DNA from: Basfia succiniciproducens | Lineage (GTDB): Bacteria > Pseudomonadota > Gammaproteobacteria > Enterobacterales > Pasteurellaceae | Direction: 5' to 3' | Assembly (NCBI RefSeq): GCF_011455875.1 | Contig: NZ_CP015031.1 | Coordinates: 1,345,405-1,409,404, forward strand | DNA: 64,000 nucleotides | In this document: positions 1 through 8,881 of the stretch, in pieces | Numbering within the stretch: the first letter of the stretch is position 1 | Layout: every line of letters starts with the position of its first letter | Notes under the pieces: generated by a model | Told to the model about the DNA's origin: nothing | Seen by the model: only the letters and a program-made list of their open reading frames with translations | Databases searched by the model: none | Translations under genes and position numbers: made by a program

Positions 1-607
1 CCGGTCCGCCAATCACAACCAAACCGACAACCGCACAAGCCACAGAAATAACGGCAACAACAAGCATTTGCACGAAGTCTGAAGCCACAACGCCCCAGGC
101 ACCACTCAATAATGAAATAATTAATACTGAAATCCCCGTTACATAGATAGTCATGGTGATATCCGCATCAAATACGGCCGAAGCAAATACGGATAAACCG
201 TTTAGCCATACACCGGCATTAATTACGCTAAGCGGAATGATCACCCAGGTAAAAAATTGCTCATTACTTGTACCGAAACGACGTCCGATTGCTTCTGTCG
301 GCGTATCGACCCGCATTTGTCTGAAGCGTCTTGCAAAATACCAATAAGCACAGGCATAAGCAACCATGTTACCGACGAATACGGCAATCACGGATAAACC
401 GTCATTAAACGCTTTACCGGCAGCACCGGTAAAGGTCCATGCCGAGAATTGCGTCATAAAGGCTGTCCCACCTACCATCCACCAGAGCATTTTACCGCCG
501 CCCCGGAAATAGTCACTCGTACTATTACTTGCCATTTTTTTGAATAACAAGCTGATTGCTATAATTAAAGCAAAGTAACCAGCCATAACTAAATAATCAA
601 CATTCAT
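1..607 (-). CDS. Sodium:solute symporter family protein, N-terminal part (runs off the window)
   Basis: This is the first 202 codons of an inner-membrane transporter of the sodium:solute symporter (SSS) family; the rest lies beyond the left edge. The protein starts MNVDYLVMAGYF after a GGAGAAAAA ribosome site and shows successive hydrophobic helices with the family-typical FRGGGKMLWWMVGG and SAWTFTGAAGKA stretches near residues 35-65, where SSS proteins bind sodium and substrate. It lies downstream of a pectate lyase on the same strand, and both have a CRP-like and a KdgR-like site upstream. I infer, but cannot show, that the substrate is a galacturonide or another pectin product. The separate terminator and operators suggest it is its own transcription unit. 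Confidence 0.85.
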   Translation of the reverse strand, partial: MNVDYLVMAGYFALIIAISLLFKKMASNSTSDYFRGGGKMLWWMVGGTAFMTQFSAWTFTGAAGKAFNDGLSVIAVFVGNMVAYACAYWYFARRFRQMRVDTPTEAIGRRFGTSNEQFFTWVIIPLSVINAGVWLNGLSVFASAVFDADITMTIYVTGISVLIISLLSGAWGVVASDFVQMLVVAVISVACAVVGLVVIGGP

Positions 608-668
608 AATTTTTCTCCAATCAGTTTTACTGTTGGGCTGTAATTTAGCATAAGAAAAAATAAAAAAA

Positions 669-705
669 TGTGATCAAAGTCTATTATTTAAAACATTGTT
701 TTATT
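669..705 (-). promoter_or_regulatory. Candidate CRP half-site plus KdgR-like operator upstream of the symporter gene
   Basis: A TGTGATCAAAGTCTAT stretch (669-684) has one perfect CRP half (TGTGA) and a poor second half. It is followed at 689-703 by the perfect 15-nt palindrome TAAAACATTGTTTTA, which resembles the KdgR operator of pectin-utilisation genes. The same two-part arrangement recurs before the pectate lyase gene. Binding is inferred. Confidence 0.5.
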
Positions 706-783
706 TTTATAAGAAATAAATTTTATAAATTTTATTGATTTTGACTTTTAATAATAATTAAGAAAAAAGTGCGGTCAAAAAAT

Positions 784-815
784 TAAAAAAAACAGCACCG
801 GTTAAGGTGCTGTTC
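784..815 (-). terminator. Rho-independent terminator of the pectate lyase gene
   Basis: AACAGCACC and AGGTGCTGTT form a 9-bp stem about 20 bases after the lyase stop codon. On the minus strand the stem is followed by a run of T. Confidence 0.8.
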
Positions 816-835
816 GGATACGGTGATAACGAAAA

Positions 836-3052
836 TTATCGTAATAAAGCTTGAATTTTTTTCACTTCTTCTAAGCCCGTATTATCTTCAGAAAATTCTA
901 CCTTACTCAATGCCTGCAATTTCTGTAATAATTCGGTTTTTGCCGGCGTCATTTCCGTTGTGCTTAAAAACTCATTATTATTCAACAGGCTACCGTTTAC
1001 AACATCTGTATATTTACTTTCCTGATAGAATCTGAATGAGCGGTTGTCTTTGAAAACACCTTGCTTCGGACCGTTTTCATAAGGACTTTTTCTGAATAGA
1101 TAGTTAAAGCGTTTATTATCAATGGCAACATTGTTTTCCACGGTAAAGGTCCCCGGATTGAAATTATCCGTAAATCCATCCATATTGTTACGGAAAGAAA
1201 TGCTGTTTTTAATAACATGATTTACCGGCAATCCTTCACCGCCCAATTTAAATCCGTTACCGATAGAAGCGCTCTTACTCTTTAACTTCAAGGTTTGCCC
1301 GTTCATAAAGGCAATAGAATCTTTAATAGTCACAACACCGTTCGGACCGTCTTCCACTTTATTAAACAGATCCCAACCGTCATCTACATTGTGGTGAGAA
1401 ATACAACGGATAAAGCTGTTACCGTCGCCGATTCTCATTTTAGCGGCAAAACCGTCGGCATTAATTTGCGAATCATCCATATTGTTAAAACTGATACTGT
1501 CAGTTACAGTATTATGGCTTGCCCATAATGATCTGCCGATTTTTTCCGGCGAGGTAATTTGGAATCCGGTATCCGGTGCGCCATGAGTGACAATATGACT
1601 GAAATTATTATGGCTGCCATGAACAATTAAACTTGCACCGGACACCTCAATATTTTCCATATTCCAAAAGCTGGCTTTATGAAGCACTTCACCGATAAAT
1701 TTAACTTTACCTTCAATTCCTTTTAATGTTTTCGGCGAGTCTTTTAATCCGCTCATGGTTGTATCCAAAGTCACCGCGGCATATTCTCCCGGTTGCAATT
1801 GAATTGTTCCGCCCGGCGGCAATAATTCAAGCGCGGTCACTAAATCCAACGGTTTTTCTGCCGAACCGTTGCCTGCTGCACTGCCGTTTGTTGCAACATA
1901 CAACAGTTTCGGATTTTGTAACTGATGTTTCTCAATACTGATATTTTGTTCGAATCCGTTTTCTTTTAATTTTGCTTTTGGAATAAACTGAACTTTTAAG
2001 TCTGTTTTATTTTGGTTAAGTTTTAGTTTATGTTGAACATATTCACCCGCTTTCACAACCGGTGATTTAAATAATGTTTTATTTCCTCGCTGTAAAACAA
2101 ACGAACCTTCATAGTTTGCTCTCGCCTGGAAGACATAATCACTACCAGTCGCTTTAGTTGAAGACTCAATATTTACTATTAAAGGCATGGCTTTCGGCGT
2201 AAATTTTGCCGGTTCGACTTTCTTGCCGTCAGTGAGTTTTAAATCAACATTTTCCACAGTTATCTTCGCATTACGGGAAGCAAAAAAGCCCAGATATTGC
2301 TTGTCCGCATTTTGGTTCGCTAAAATACCGGGATTTACTTTATCCAACACTTTTTTATATTCTTTACCGTCCTGAATATATGTCACTACAAAACCCTGAT
2401 CATTTTTCTCCAGAGTTAAACGAAGGGGGTTATTTTCAAAATCAATACCCTCCGCATAATCTTCTCTAACCAGCTTATTACCAGCAGTTCCCCAAGGTTC
2501 TTTAATGCCTTCTCGGTAAGATGCGTTAATATTTACCTTCCCGTTATGCGCTTTTGTATTACTGCGTAATAAATTCATCACCATATTTGAAGCCGCAGGG
2601 AATTCTTCATAGCCCATAGGTTGAGGTTCAGCACGAGGTTTTCCTACGATATCACGTACCATAATACCCGCACCTTCTTGTCGATTCGGTTTTGCACCGG
2701 TTTCCGGCCCTAATTGTTCCAACCGCACATCCGCTGATATAACAAAGTTAGTATTAATTGGTAGTTCTGTATAATAATAAGTCACCCCTTCATGGGAATT
2801 TGCCAATTTACCGCCTCGGCTTTCAATGGTAAATTTGGTCGCCAACGCCCCTTCCTGAACGGGATGACCGTCAACTGTCGTTTTATTTACACCGACTTTC
2901 TCCGGCAAAATTGTTGAACCGAAATTAAGATCCGTTGACTGCCCGAATGCCGCACTTTTCCAAATAAGATCACTTGGATTAACAGCTGCCACTGCACTTG
3001 ATGCTGAAAATAATGCTAAATAAAAAAGTGATGCCAAATTTTTATTTGTCAT
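836..3052 (-). CDS. Secreted family 9 pectate lyase (exopolygalacturonate lyase type)
   Basis: 738 residues with a signal peptide of about 22 residues (cleavage near AVAA). The N-terminal half is beta-rich; the C-terminal half (about 390-680) is a right-handed parallel beta-helix. It matches polysaccharide lyase family 9, which cleaves polygalacturonate by beta-elimination using calcium. The family's active-site residues are visible: Asp in NADGFAAK, three Asp in VDDGWDL at +24, +25 and +28 from the first (the spacing I recall for Dickeya Pel9A), and a Lys in NGFKLGG that fits the catalytic base. The length is close to that of Dickeya PelX. It is probably periplasmic or secreted. A pectin-product symporter gene follows on the same strand. 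Regulation by CRP and KdgR is inferred from upstream sites. Confidence 0.88.
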   Translation of the reverse strand: MTNKNLASLFYLALFSASSAVAAVNPSDLIWKSAAFGQSTDLNFGSTILPEKVGVNKTTVDGHPVQEGALATKFTIESRGGKLANSHEGVTYYYTELPINTNFVISADVRLEQLGPETGAKPNRQEGAGIMVRDIVGKPRAEPQPMGYEEFPAASNMVMNLLRSNTKAHNGKVNINASYREGIKEPWGTAGNKLVREDYAEGIDFENNPLRLTLEKNDQGFVVTYIQDGKEYKKVLDKVNPGILANQNADKQYLGFFASRNAKITVENVDLKLTDGKKVEPAKFTPKAMPLIVNIESSTKATGSDYVFQARANYEGSFVLQRGNKTLFKSPVVKAGEYVQHKLKLNQNKTDLKVQFIPKAKLKENGFEQNISIEKHQLQNPKLLYVATNGSAAGNGSAEKPLDLVTALELLPPGGTIQLQPGEYAAVTLDTTMSGLKDSPKTLKGIEGKVKFIGEVLHKASFWNMENIEVSGASLIVHGSHNNFSHIVTHGAPDTGFQITSPEKIGRSLWASHNTVTDSISFNNMDDSQINADGFAAKMRIGDGNSFIRCISHHNVDDGWDLFNKVEDGPNGVVTIKDSIAFMNGQTLKLKSKSASIGNGFKLGGEGLPVNHVIKNSISFRNNMDGFTDNFNPGTFTVENNVAIDNKRFNYLFRKSPYENGPKQGVFKDNRSFRFYQESKYTDVVNGSLLNNNEFLSTTEMTPAKTELLQKLQALSKVEFSEDNTGLEEVKKIQALLR

Positions 3053-3135
3053 AAAATTCTCCTTAAATTTAGAGGGGGATTATCTTGTCTGTTTAATGAA
3101 TGGCTGGCACTGTAGCATAGTTTTAATTATAAAAA

Positions 3136-3171
3136 TGTGATCGAGATCTTAATTTGAAATAATGTTTTATT
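3136..3171 (-). promoter_or_regulatory. Candidate CRP half-site plus KdgR-like operator upstream of the pectate lyase
   Basis: TGTGATCGAGATCTTA (3136-3151) is followed at 3153-3171 by TTTGAAATAATGTTTTATT. This matches 16 of 19 positions of the box upstream of the neighbouring symporter (687-705), and the offset from the CRP-like half is 17 versus 18 bases. A third, weaker copy (TTTAATGTTTTGTTTTACA) follows near 3180. Confidence 0.5.
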
Positions 3172-3228
3172 TTATTAGATTTAATGTTTTGTTTTACAAA
3201 GAATACTGATAAAGCTTTGGTAAAAAAC

Positions 3229-3268
3229 AAAAAAAAGACTAAGCCTGATACAACACAAAACTTAGTCC
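3229..3268 (-). terminator. Terminator of serA
   Basis: GACTAAG (3237-3243) pairs with CTTAGTC (3261-3267). On the minus strand it is followed by a long T run. It lies about 50 bases past the serA stop. Confidence 0.75.
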
Positions 3269-3319
3269 TTAATTTAATTGAATTTTAAAAATGGTTAAAA
3301 ATACGCCTGAACAAGAAAA

Positions 3320-4552
3320 TTAAAACAATACTCTGGCGCGAATCGTACCCTCGATTGATTTAAGTTTTTGCAGTAAATCCGTACTGTCATCCGTTTCTAC
3401 ATCAATAACCACATAACCGATTTTAGCATCAGTTTGCAGATATTGCGCGGCGATGTTGATATTTTCATCAACAAAAACCTGGTTGATTTTATTCAAAATA
3501 CCCGGGCGGTTATGGTGAATGTGCAAAATACGTTTTGCCGTACGATGTTCCGGTAACGAAACTTCCGGAAAATTCACCGCACTTAGAGTTGAACCGTTAT
3601 CCGAATATTTAACGAATTTACTTGCCACTTCAGTGCCGATATTTTCTTGCGCTTCCGCCGTTGAACCGCCGATATGCGGGGTTAAAATCACATTATCGAA
3701 TTTACGTAACGGCGACTCAAACGCTTCCGCCGCAGAAGCCGGCTCTTTCGGGAATACGTCGATTGCGGCGCCATGTATTTTCCCCTGTTCTAACGCTTCG
3801 GCTAACGCATCAATATCAACAACCGTACCGCGCGCCGCATTAATTAAAATACTGCCCGGTTTTAACTGAGCAATACGTTCCGCGCTCATTAAATTCTTTG
3901 TTGAAGGCAGTTCGGGTACATGTAATGAAATAATATCGCAGGAACTTAATAATTCCTCTAAAGTGGAAACTTGCTGCGCATTACCTAAAGGCAGCTTGGT
4001 TTCAACATCGTAGAAAAATACATTCATACCTAAAGACTCGGCGATAATACTTAATTGCGAACCGATATGACCGTAGCCGACGATACCTAATTTCTTACCG
4101 CGAACTTCATGAGAACCCGCCGCCGACTTGTTCCATTCACCGCGGTGAACCTGCGCGTTTGCCGCCGGAATATTGCGCATTAATAACAAAATCTCACCGA
4201 GAACCAATTCCGCTACGGAACGGGTATTAGAGAACGGCGCATTAAATACGGGAATACCCTTTTCTTCCGCCGCTTCCAATGCCACTTGATTGGTGCCGAT
4301 ACAAAAACAACCGATAGCGATTAATTTATTCGCATGTTCAAGAATATCCGCCGTTAAATTTGTGCGGGAACGTAAACCAATAAAGTGCGCTTCTTTAATT
4401 GCTTCTTTAAGTTCATCCGGCTCTAACGCTTTTTTATGATATTCAATATTAGTGTAACCGGCCGCATGTAACACATCTAATGCGTTTTGGTGAACACCTT
4501 CAAGAAGTAAAAATTTGATCTTAGATTTATCCAAAGATACTTTATTAGTCAT
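3320..4552 (-). CDS. serA: D-3-phosphoglycerate dehydrogenase
   Basis: Cytoplasmic enzyme that oxidises 3-phosphoglycerate to 3-phosphohydroxypyruvate, the first step of serine synthesis. 410 residues, the same length class as E. coli SerA. Visible parts are the N-terminal substrate domain, the NAD-binding GYGHIGSQ turn near residue 160, the NAARGTVVD segment, the catalytic His in TPHIGGST near 290, and a C-terminal ACT domain (about 338-410) that in the family binds serine for feedback inhibition. It lies 22 bases downstream of rpiA in the same orientation, the usual gammaproteobacterial rpiA-serA pair. A strong hairpin terminator follows. An uptake signal lies inside the coding sequence at 3576. 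Confidence 0.97.
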   Translation of the reverse strand: MTNKVSLDKSKIKFLLLEGVHQNALDVLHAAGYTNIEYHKKALEPDELKEAIKEAHFIGLRSRTNLTADILEHANKLIAIGCFCIGTNQVALEAAEEKGIPVFNAPFSNTRSVAELVLGEILLLMRNIPAANAQVHRGEWNKSAAGSHEVRGKKLGIVGYGHIGSQLSIIAESLGMNVFFYDVETKLPLGNAQQVSTLEELLSSCDIISLHVPELPSTKNLMSAERIAQLKPGSILINAARGTVVDIDALAEALEQGKIHGAAIDVFPKEPASAAEAFESPLRKFDNVILTPHIGGSTAEAQENIGTEVASKFVKYSDNGSTLSAVNFPEVSLPEHRTAKRILHIHHNRPGILNKINQVFVDENINIAAQYLQTDAKIGYVVIDVETDDSTDLLQKLKSIEGTIRARVLF

Positions 4553-4574
4553 GTTTGCCTACCTTGTATATTTA

Positions 4575-5234
4575 TTATTCAATAATTTTAGCACCGTCCG
4601 GTGTGCCGACAATCACGGTATGCGCCGCATTTAACGCAAAAATACCGTTTGTTACCACACCTGCGACATTATTCAATTCTTTTTCCATTTCAATAGGATT
4701 CATAATAATAAAATTATGCACGTCCAAAATTACGTTACCGTTATCGGTAATCACGCCTTCACGCCATTCAGGGCTTCCGCCCAACGCTACCAATTTACGG
4801 GCGACTTGTGAACGCGCCATAGGAATCACTTCTACCGGCAACGGGAAAGTGGAACCCAGTATATCTACCTGTTTGCTGCTATCGACAATGCAAATAAAAT
4901 TTTTCGCCAAAGACGAAACGATTTTTTCACGGGTTAACGCCGCACCGCCGCCTTTAATCATCATTTTCTGCGGATTGATTTCATCGGCGCCGTCTACATA
5001 AATATCCAGACCCGATACGTCATTGGCACTGAAAACCTCAATACCTTGTTTTCTTAATAATTCTTCCGATGCTTTAGAAGCCGCTACCGCGCCTTTAATT
5101 TGATCACGAAATGCACCTAATTCTTCAATAAAGCAATTTACCGTTGAACCGCTCCCTACCCCGACAATCATATCCGGTTTGACAAATTGTAATGCGGCTT
5201 TAGCCGCAACTTTTTTCATTTCGAGTTGATTCAT
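4575..5234 (-). CDS. rpiA: Ribose-5-phosphate isomerase A
   Basis: Interconverts ribulose 5-phosphate and ribose 5-phosphate in the non-oxidative pentose phosphate pathway. 219 residues, the full family length. The phosphate-binding VGVGSGSTV loop is near residue 26, the catalytic DGADEI motif near 82, and KGGGAAL followed by REKIVSS (catalytic Glu) near 95-105. The start codon follows AAAGGATC. It is the first gene of a probable rpiA-serA transcription unit. About 250 bases of A/T-rich sequence, including one uptake signal, separate it from hemW. Confidence 0.97.
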   Translation of the reverse strand: MNQLEMKKVAAKAALQFVKPDMIVGVGSGSTVNCFIEELGAFRDQIKGAVAASKASEELLRKQGIEVFSANDVSGLDIYVDGADEINPQKMMIKGGGAALTREKIVSSLAKNFICIVDSSKQVDILGSTFPLPVEVIPMARSQVARKLVALGGSPEWREGVITDNGNVILDVHNFIIMNPIEMEKELNNVAGVVTNGIFALNAAHTVIVGTPDGAKIIE

Positions 5235-5469
5235 GATGAGATCCTTTTCAGATTAGTTTTAAATTAAGCCTGGTATTTATTCAGCATAAAAAATACGGTT
5301 TTTTACACCGCACTTTTAGGGGTTGTTTATTATTCAAATCGCCACATAAATTTAAAACCAAACAATATACGTAAACGTTTGCGTAGCAGAAATAATAAGC
5401 CTACTTTAATACCAATCAAAAATATAAACAAGAACAAATTTACAAAAATTTTAGTCCGTTTTATGAAAA

Positions 5470-5494
5470 TTTATAAAAGATAAACAGACCCTAG
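5470..5494 (-). repeat. Copy of a short 3'-end repeat overlapping the hemW stop codon
   Basis: Read on the minus strand, TAGGGTCTGTTTATCTTT followed by TATAAA begins with the hemW TAG stop. The same sequence, as a nearly perfect hairpin, begins with the tsaD stop at 25242-25273. A related copy lies at 7285-7312. Confidence 0.5.
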
Positions 5495-6648
5495 TCATCA
5501 GGTAAAAAAACTTCCAGCAATTCATTTAAAAACAACTTACCTCGTTCGGTAATTTGCCAGGTCGACTCGGTTTCAATAATATAATTTTTTTCCAGCGCCC
5601 AATCTATTTGTTTTTTGACCGCACTTTCAGGCAAACCGGTAAATTGCACGAATTCCGTTTTCGGTACGGGTTCCAACAGGCGGAAACGGTTCATAAAAAA
5701 TTCAAAAGGACGATCCGCTTTGTTAATCAGCCGTTCTTCATAAAGATATTCGCCGCGTAAATAACCTTTCGGATGCTTGGTCTTGCTGTAACGTATAATA
5801 TCGCCATTGACGAAGCTCATTTTGCCGTGAGCGCCGCAACCGACAGCCAGATAATCACCAAAACGCCAATAATTTAGGTTATGTCGGCATTGGAAATCCG
5901 GTTTGGCATAAGCGGAGGTTTCATATTGCCGATAACCCGCTTCCGTTAATAATCGGTGTCCCCGCTCAAAAATATCCCAGAGCTCGTCGTCATCCGGTAA
6001 TACGGGCGGACGATAAGCAAACATGGTATTAGGCTCAATAGTAAGCTGATACCAGGACAAATGCGGCGGATTTAATGCGATAGCCTGCCGTAGGTCGTCC
6101 AGCGCCTGTTCCGGCGTTTGATTCGGCAAGCCGTGCATAAGATCTAAATTAAAGCTTTTTAAACCGGAAATTTTGGCAATTTCCACCGCACTTTTTGCTT
6201 CCCGGGCGTTATGAATTCGTCCTAAAGCTTTTAGTTTTTCATCATTAAAACTTTGTATGCCCATGGAAATCCGGGTGACACCCGCTTTCACATAGCCTTG
6301 AAATCGTTCGGCCTCTACCGTACCGGGATTGGCTTCCATAGTAATTTCAATGTGCGGTGAAAAATCAATAAGTTTTTTTATTTCCGTTAACAAACAGGTA
6401 ATGCTTTCCGCAGAAAACAGGCTTGGCGTGCCGCCGCCAATGAAAATGCTGTGTAGCGGGCGATTCTGCACGCTGTCTTTAAAACGAAGAAGATCCGCCT
6501 GCAAATCCGTCACTAAATGACGGATATAATCGATTTCAGGGATCGCACCTTTTTGCGCATGAGAATTGAAGTCGCAATAAGGACATTTCTGCACGCACCA
6601 GGGAATATGCACATATAAACTAAGCGGAGGAAGAACGAGAGTTGTCAT
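5491..6648 (-). CDS. hemW: Radical SAM protein HemW, heme chaperone family
   Basis: 385 residues. The N-terminal radical SAM motif is CVQKCPYCDFNSH (about residues 18-30), with the CxxxCxxC iron-sulfur ligands followed by Asp-Phe. That is the HemW pattern; true coproporphyrinogen oxidase HemN has a fourth Cys here. Family members bind heme and pass it to respiratory proteins, and many are misannotated as HemN. A TIM-barrel core with GGGTPSLF and ISMGIQSFN and a C-terminal HemN-like domain are present. The start is 11 bases downstream of rdgB in the same orientation, as in E. coli (rdgB-hemW). Two uptake signals lie inside the gene (5618, 6185). Confidence 0.93.
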   Translation of the reverse strand: MTTLVLPPLSLYVHIPWCVQKCPYCDFNSHAQKGAIPEIDYIRHLVTDLQADLLRFKDSVQNRPLHSIFIGGGTPSLFSAESITCLLTEIKKLIDFSPHIEITMEANPGTVEAERFQGYVKAGVTRISMGIQSFNDEKLKALGRIHNAREAKSAVEIAKISGLKSFNLDLMHGLPNQTPEQALDDLRQAIALNPPHLSWYQLTIEPNTMFAYRPPVLPDDDELWDIFERGHRLLTEAGYRQYETSAYAKPDFQCRHNLNYWRFGDYLAVGCGAHGKMSFVNGDIIRYSKTKHPKGYLRGEYLYEERLINKADRPFEFFMNRFRLLEPVPKTEFVQFTGLPESAVKKQIDWALEKNYIIETESTWQITERGKLFLNELLEVFLPDD

Positions 6649-6659
6649 GAACGAACCGC

Positions 6660-7259
6660 TTATGCGCCTAATTTGCTTTTTAAGACCGCCAATGCGCGGG
6701 CGCGGTGAGAGATTTTTTTCTTCTCGACGGTTTCTAATTCTGCGAAAGTACAGCCTTTTTCCGGAGTGAAGAACAGGCTGTCGTAACCAAATCCGTTTTC
6801 GCCTTTTTCGGCAAAAATAATTTCACCGAGGCATTCGCCCTCCGCGATAATCGGCGAAGGATCCGTTTCATGTCGTAACATTACAATGCAGCTCACAAAT
6901 TTTGCCTGACGTTTGCCGGCCGGCACATCGGCTAAATCGCGCAATAACTTACGGCGGTTTTCCGCATCCGCCGTTTCGCCGTCAATGCCGGCATAACGGG
7001 CGGAATATAATCCCGGCGCGCCGTTTAAGGCTTCCACCACCAGTCCGCTATCGTCAGCAATTGCGGGTAAGCCCGAAACTTTAGCGGCATAACGCGCTTT
7101 TAATAATGCATTTTCAACAAAAGTTAATCCGGTTTCTTCCGGGCTTTCAATGTCTAAATCCGTTTGCGCAACCACTTCAAAGCCGAAATCCGCCAGCACA
7201 TCCGACATTTCACGAACTTTACCTTTATTACCCGTCGCCAACACAATTTTTTGTTTCAT
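6660..7259 (-). CDS. rdgB: dITP/XTP pyrophosphatase (Ham1/RdgB family)
   Basis: Hydrolyses non-canonical purine triphosphates (dITP, ITP, XTP) to monophosphates and pyrophosphate, keeping deaminated bases out of DNA. 199 residues, the standard length. The substrate-binding LATGNKGKV motif is at the N-terminus, [20 protein letters not shown] is at about 67-86, GFGYDSLF near 155, and the SHRARAL base-recognition loop near 185. It is the first gene of the rdgB-hemW pair, with a short hairpin-like repeat just upstream. Confidence 0.96.
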   Translation of the reverse strand: MKQKIVLATGNKGKVREMSDVLADFGFEVVAQTDLDIESPEETGLTFVENALLKARYAAKVSGLPAIADDSGLVVEALNGAPGLYSARYAGIDGETADAENRRKLLRDLADVPAGKRQAKFVSCIVMLRHETDPSPIIAEGECLGEIIFAEKGENGFGYDSLFFTPEKGCTFAELETVEKKKISHRARALAVLKSKLGA

Positions 7260-7284
7260 AATCCGTACTCCTCATATTAGGAAG

Positions 7285-7312
7285 TCTGTTTATCTTTTGT
7301 AAACAGCCCCAG
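7285..7312. repeat. Short hairpin repeat between comE1 and rdgB
   Basis: The core GTCTGTTTATCTTTTGTAAA continues as CAGCCCC, an imperfect hairpin of the same family as the one that begins at the tsaD stop codon (25243-25273) and the partial copy at the hemW stop. Confidence 0.5.
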
Positions 7313-7334
7313 GCGAATCATTATACTTGAATAG

Positions 7335-7366
7335 AAAAAAAGCGGAATATTCCTATTCCGCTTTTA
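7335..7366 (-). terminator. Terminator of comE1, possibly bidirectional
   Basis: AGCGGAAT (7341-7348) pairs with ATTCCGCT (7355-7362), with an A run on one side and a T run on the other. Confidence 0.8.
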
Positions 7367-7400
7367 GCAAGTTATGTTTAGAACCCTATCTTTTTTATCT

Positions 7401-7751
7401 TTATAATTTTATCCGATCTTTATTTTTATCCAAAGTCGCCTCTCCTATTCCCTGTATTTCCAGTAATTGTTCTACGTTGGTAAAATTACCATGCTTTTCA
7501 CGGTATTGAATAATAGCTTCCGCTTTTTTTGCGCCAATGCCGATTAAAGTTTGCTTAATTTCCTCTGCCGTTGCCGTATTAATATTCACCGTATTGCCAA
7601 TATTATCTGCGGGCTTGGCGGTTTCGGAAGTTTTTATTGCTTGAGTTTCTGCAGAAGCCGGCACTTTATCAGCTGCGAATGCAGTTCCGGCAGATAATAA
7701 CGAACCGGCGGCTAAGCAACTAAGCAAAAATTTTCTTACTGATAATTTCAT
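7401..7751 (-). CDS. comE1: Secreted helix-hairpin-helix competence protein ComE1 (ComEA family)
   Basis: 116 residues from the ATG at 7751, chosen because AAGGGA precedes it and the protein then starts with a clear signal peptide (MKLSVRKFLLSCLAAG to about AFAA). The reading frame stays open 45 codons further upstream, but that extension looks non-coding. After a short linker, residues 55-116 form two helix-hairpin-helix motifs (NINTATAEEI, LIGIGAKKAEAII, LLEIQGIGE). The family binds double-stranded DNA in the periplasm during uptake. It lies upstream of rdgB and next to ispH-lspA, as in H. influenzae. A candidate competence-specific CRP site lies about 100 bases upstream, and an uptake signal is close by. 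Confidence 0.88.
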   Translation of the reverse strand: MKLSVRKFLLSCLAAGSLLSAGTAFAADKVPASAETQAIKTSETAKPADNIGNTVNINTATAEEIKQTLIGIGAKKAEAIIQYREKHGNFTNVEQLLEIQGIGEATLDKNKDRIKL

Positions 7752-7845
7752 TAACGATTCCCTTTTAAAGTTAAAATAACGTTGCTCGGTAGCAACAACA
7801 TTACTTTCAGGGAATAATCGGTTCATACAAAGAAATACGGTATAT

Positions 7846-7867
7846 TTTTTCGATCCGATGCACAAAA
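7846..7867 (-). promoter_or_regulatory. Candidate CRP-S (Sxy-dependent) site upstream of comE1
   Basis: TTTTGTGCATCGGATCGAAA, read on the minus strand and extended by further A, has T- and A-rich flanks and a TGTGC-N6-TCGAA core. This is close to the TGCGA-N6-TCGCA pattern of competence-regulon CRP-S sites in Haemophilus. The regulon membership of comE1 there supports it; binding here is inferred. Confidence 0.45.
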
Positions 7868-7936
7868 TTAAAAAAAGTGCGGTCAAAAATACGGGAATTT
7901 TAAAAGAAATTAGCGTTAATTTTTCAATAACGGCAG

Positions 7937-8881
7937 TTATCCCACTTCTTTAATCCGTAATTCTTTCGGCACTTCAAAAACCGTATTTTCCTCACAACCT
8001 TCAAGTTCTTCGACGGAATCGACACCAAGTTCTTTTAAACGGGCAATCACGGACTGCACCAATACTTCAGGCGCCGAGGCACCGGCGGTGACGCCGATAG
8101 TATTTATACCTTTTAACCAATCCGGCTCAATATCATTCGAATCATCAATCAATTTTGCCGGCACACCCATACGGGAAGCCAGTTCGGCTAAACGATTCGA
8201 ATTTGACGAGTTTTTTGAACCCACCACAATCACCAAATCGGATTGTTCGGCAAGTTCGCGCACCGCCTGCTGACGGTTGGTAGTGGCATAACAAATATCG
8301 TTTTTACGAGGTCCTTGAATCGCGGGATATTTTGCTTTTAATGCGGCGATAACATCGGAAGTATCGTCAATAGATAAAGTGGTTTGTGTCATAAACGTCA
8401 ATTCTTCGTTATCTTTCAAACCTAACTTAGCAATATCTTCTACATTTTCCACCAGAAAAATACCGCCTTCCGGGTTATCATACTGCCCCATTGTTCCTTG
8501 CACTTCAGGATGACCCTCATGACCGATAAGAATAGCCTTTGTCCCCTTACGACTGGCGCGCGCCACCTGCATATGCACTTTTGTAACCAACGGGCAAGTG
8601 GCGTCAAACACTTTCAGGTTGCGGTTTTTCGCTTCCTGACGTACCGCCTGAGATACGCCGTGCGCGGAAAAAATCACAATTGCGCCGTCCGGTACTTCGT
8701 TTAATTCTTCCACAAAAACCGCGCCGCGTTCACGCAGTCCGTTCACCACAAAACGGTTATGTACCACTTCATGGCGCACATAAATCGGCGCGCCGTGAGT
8801 TTCAAGCGCGAGTTCCACAATACTGATGGCTCGGTCAACACCGGCACAAAAACCGCGCGGATTGGCTAAAATAATTTTCAT
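7937..8881 (-). CDS. ispH: 4-hydroxy-3-methylbut-2-enyl diphosphate reductase
   Basis: Last enzyme of the MEP isoprenoid pathway, making IPP and DMAPP from HMBPP with an iron-sulfur cluster. 314 residues. The three cluster-binding cysteines are visible in GFCAGVDRA (about residue 12), [11 protein letters not shown] (about 96) and ICYATTNRQ (about 197). The proton-donor Glu region follows [11 protein letters not shown]. Its start overlaps the lspA stop by 4 bases, so translation is probably coupled. The lspA-ispH order is typical of gammaproteobacteria. Confidence 0.97.
   Translation of the reverse strand: MKIILANPRGFCAGVDRAISIVELALETHGAPIYVRHEVVHNRFVVNGLRERGAVFVEELNEVPDGAIVIFSAHGVSQAVRQEAKNRNLKVFDATCPLVTKVHMQVARASRKGTKAILIGHEGHPEVQGTMGQYDNPEGGIFLVENVEDIAKLGLKDNEELTFMTQTTLSIDDTSDVIAALKAKYPAIQGPRKNDICYATTNRQQAVRELAEQSDLVIVVGSKNSSNSNRLAELASRMGVPAKLIDDSNDIEPDWLKGINTIGVTAGASAPEVLVQSVIARLKELGVDSVEELEGCEENTVFEVPKELRIKEVG

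Noticed and set aside
3519-3869. Long plus-strand frame inside serA
   Set aside because: It is the complement of a conserved enzyme; similar shadows inside tadA, clpB and rcpA were also left out.
5491-6648. Oxygen-independent coproporphyrinogen oxidase HemN
   Set aside because: The motif is CxxxCxxCDF without the extra Cys of HemN, and the length and rdgB neighbour fit HemW.
7752-7886. N-terminal extension of comE1 by 45 codons
   Set aside because: The signal peptide and ribosome site support the start at 7751, and the extension would cover the upstream regulatory region.
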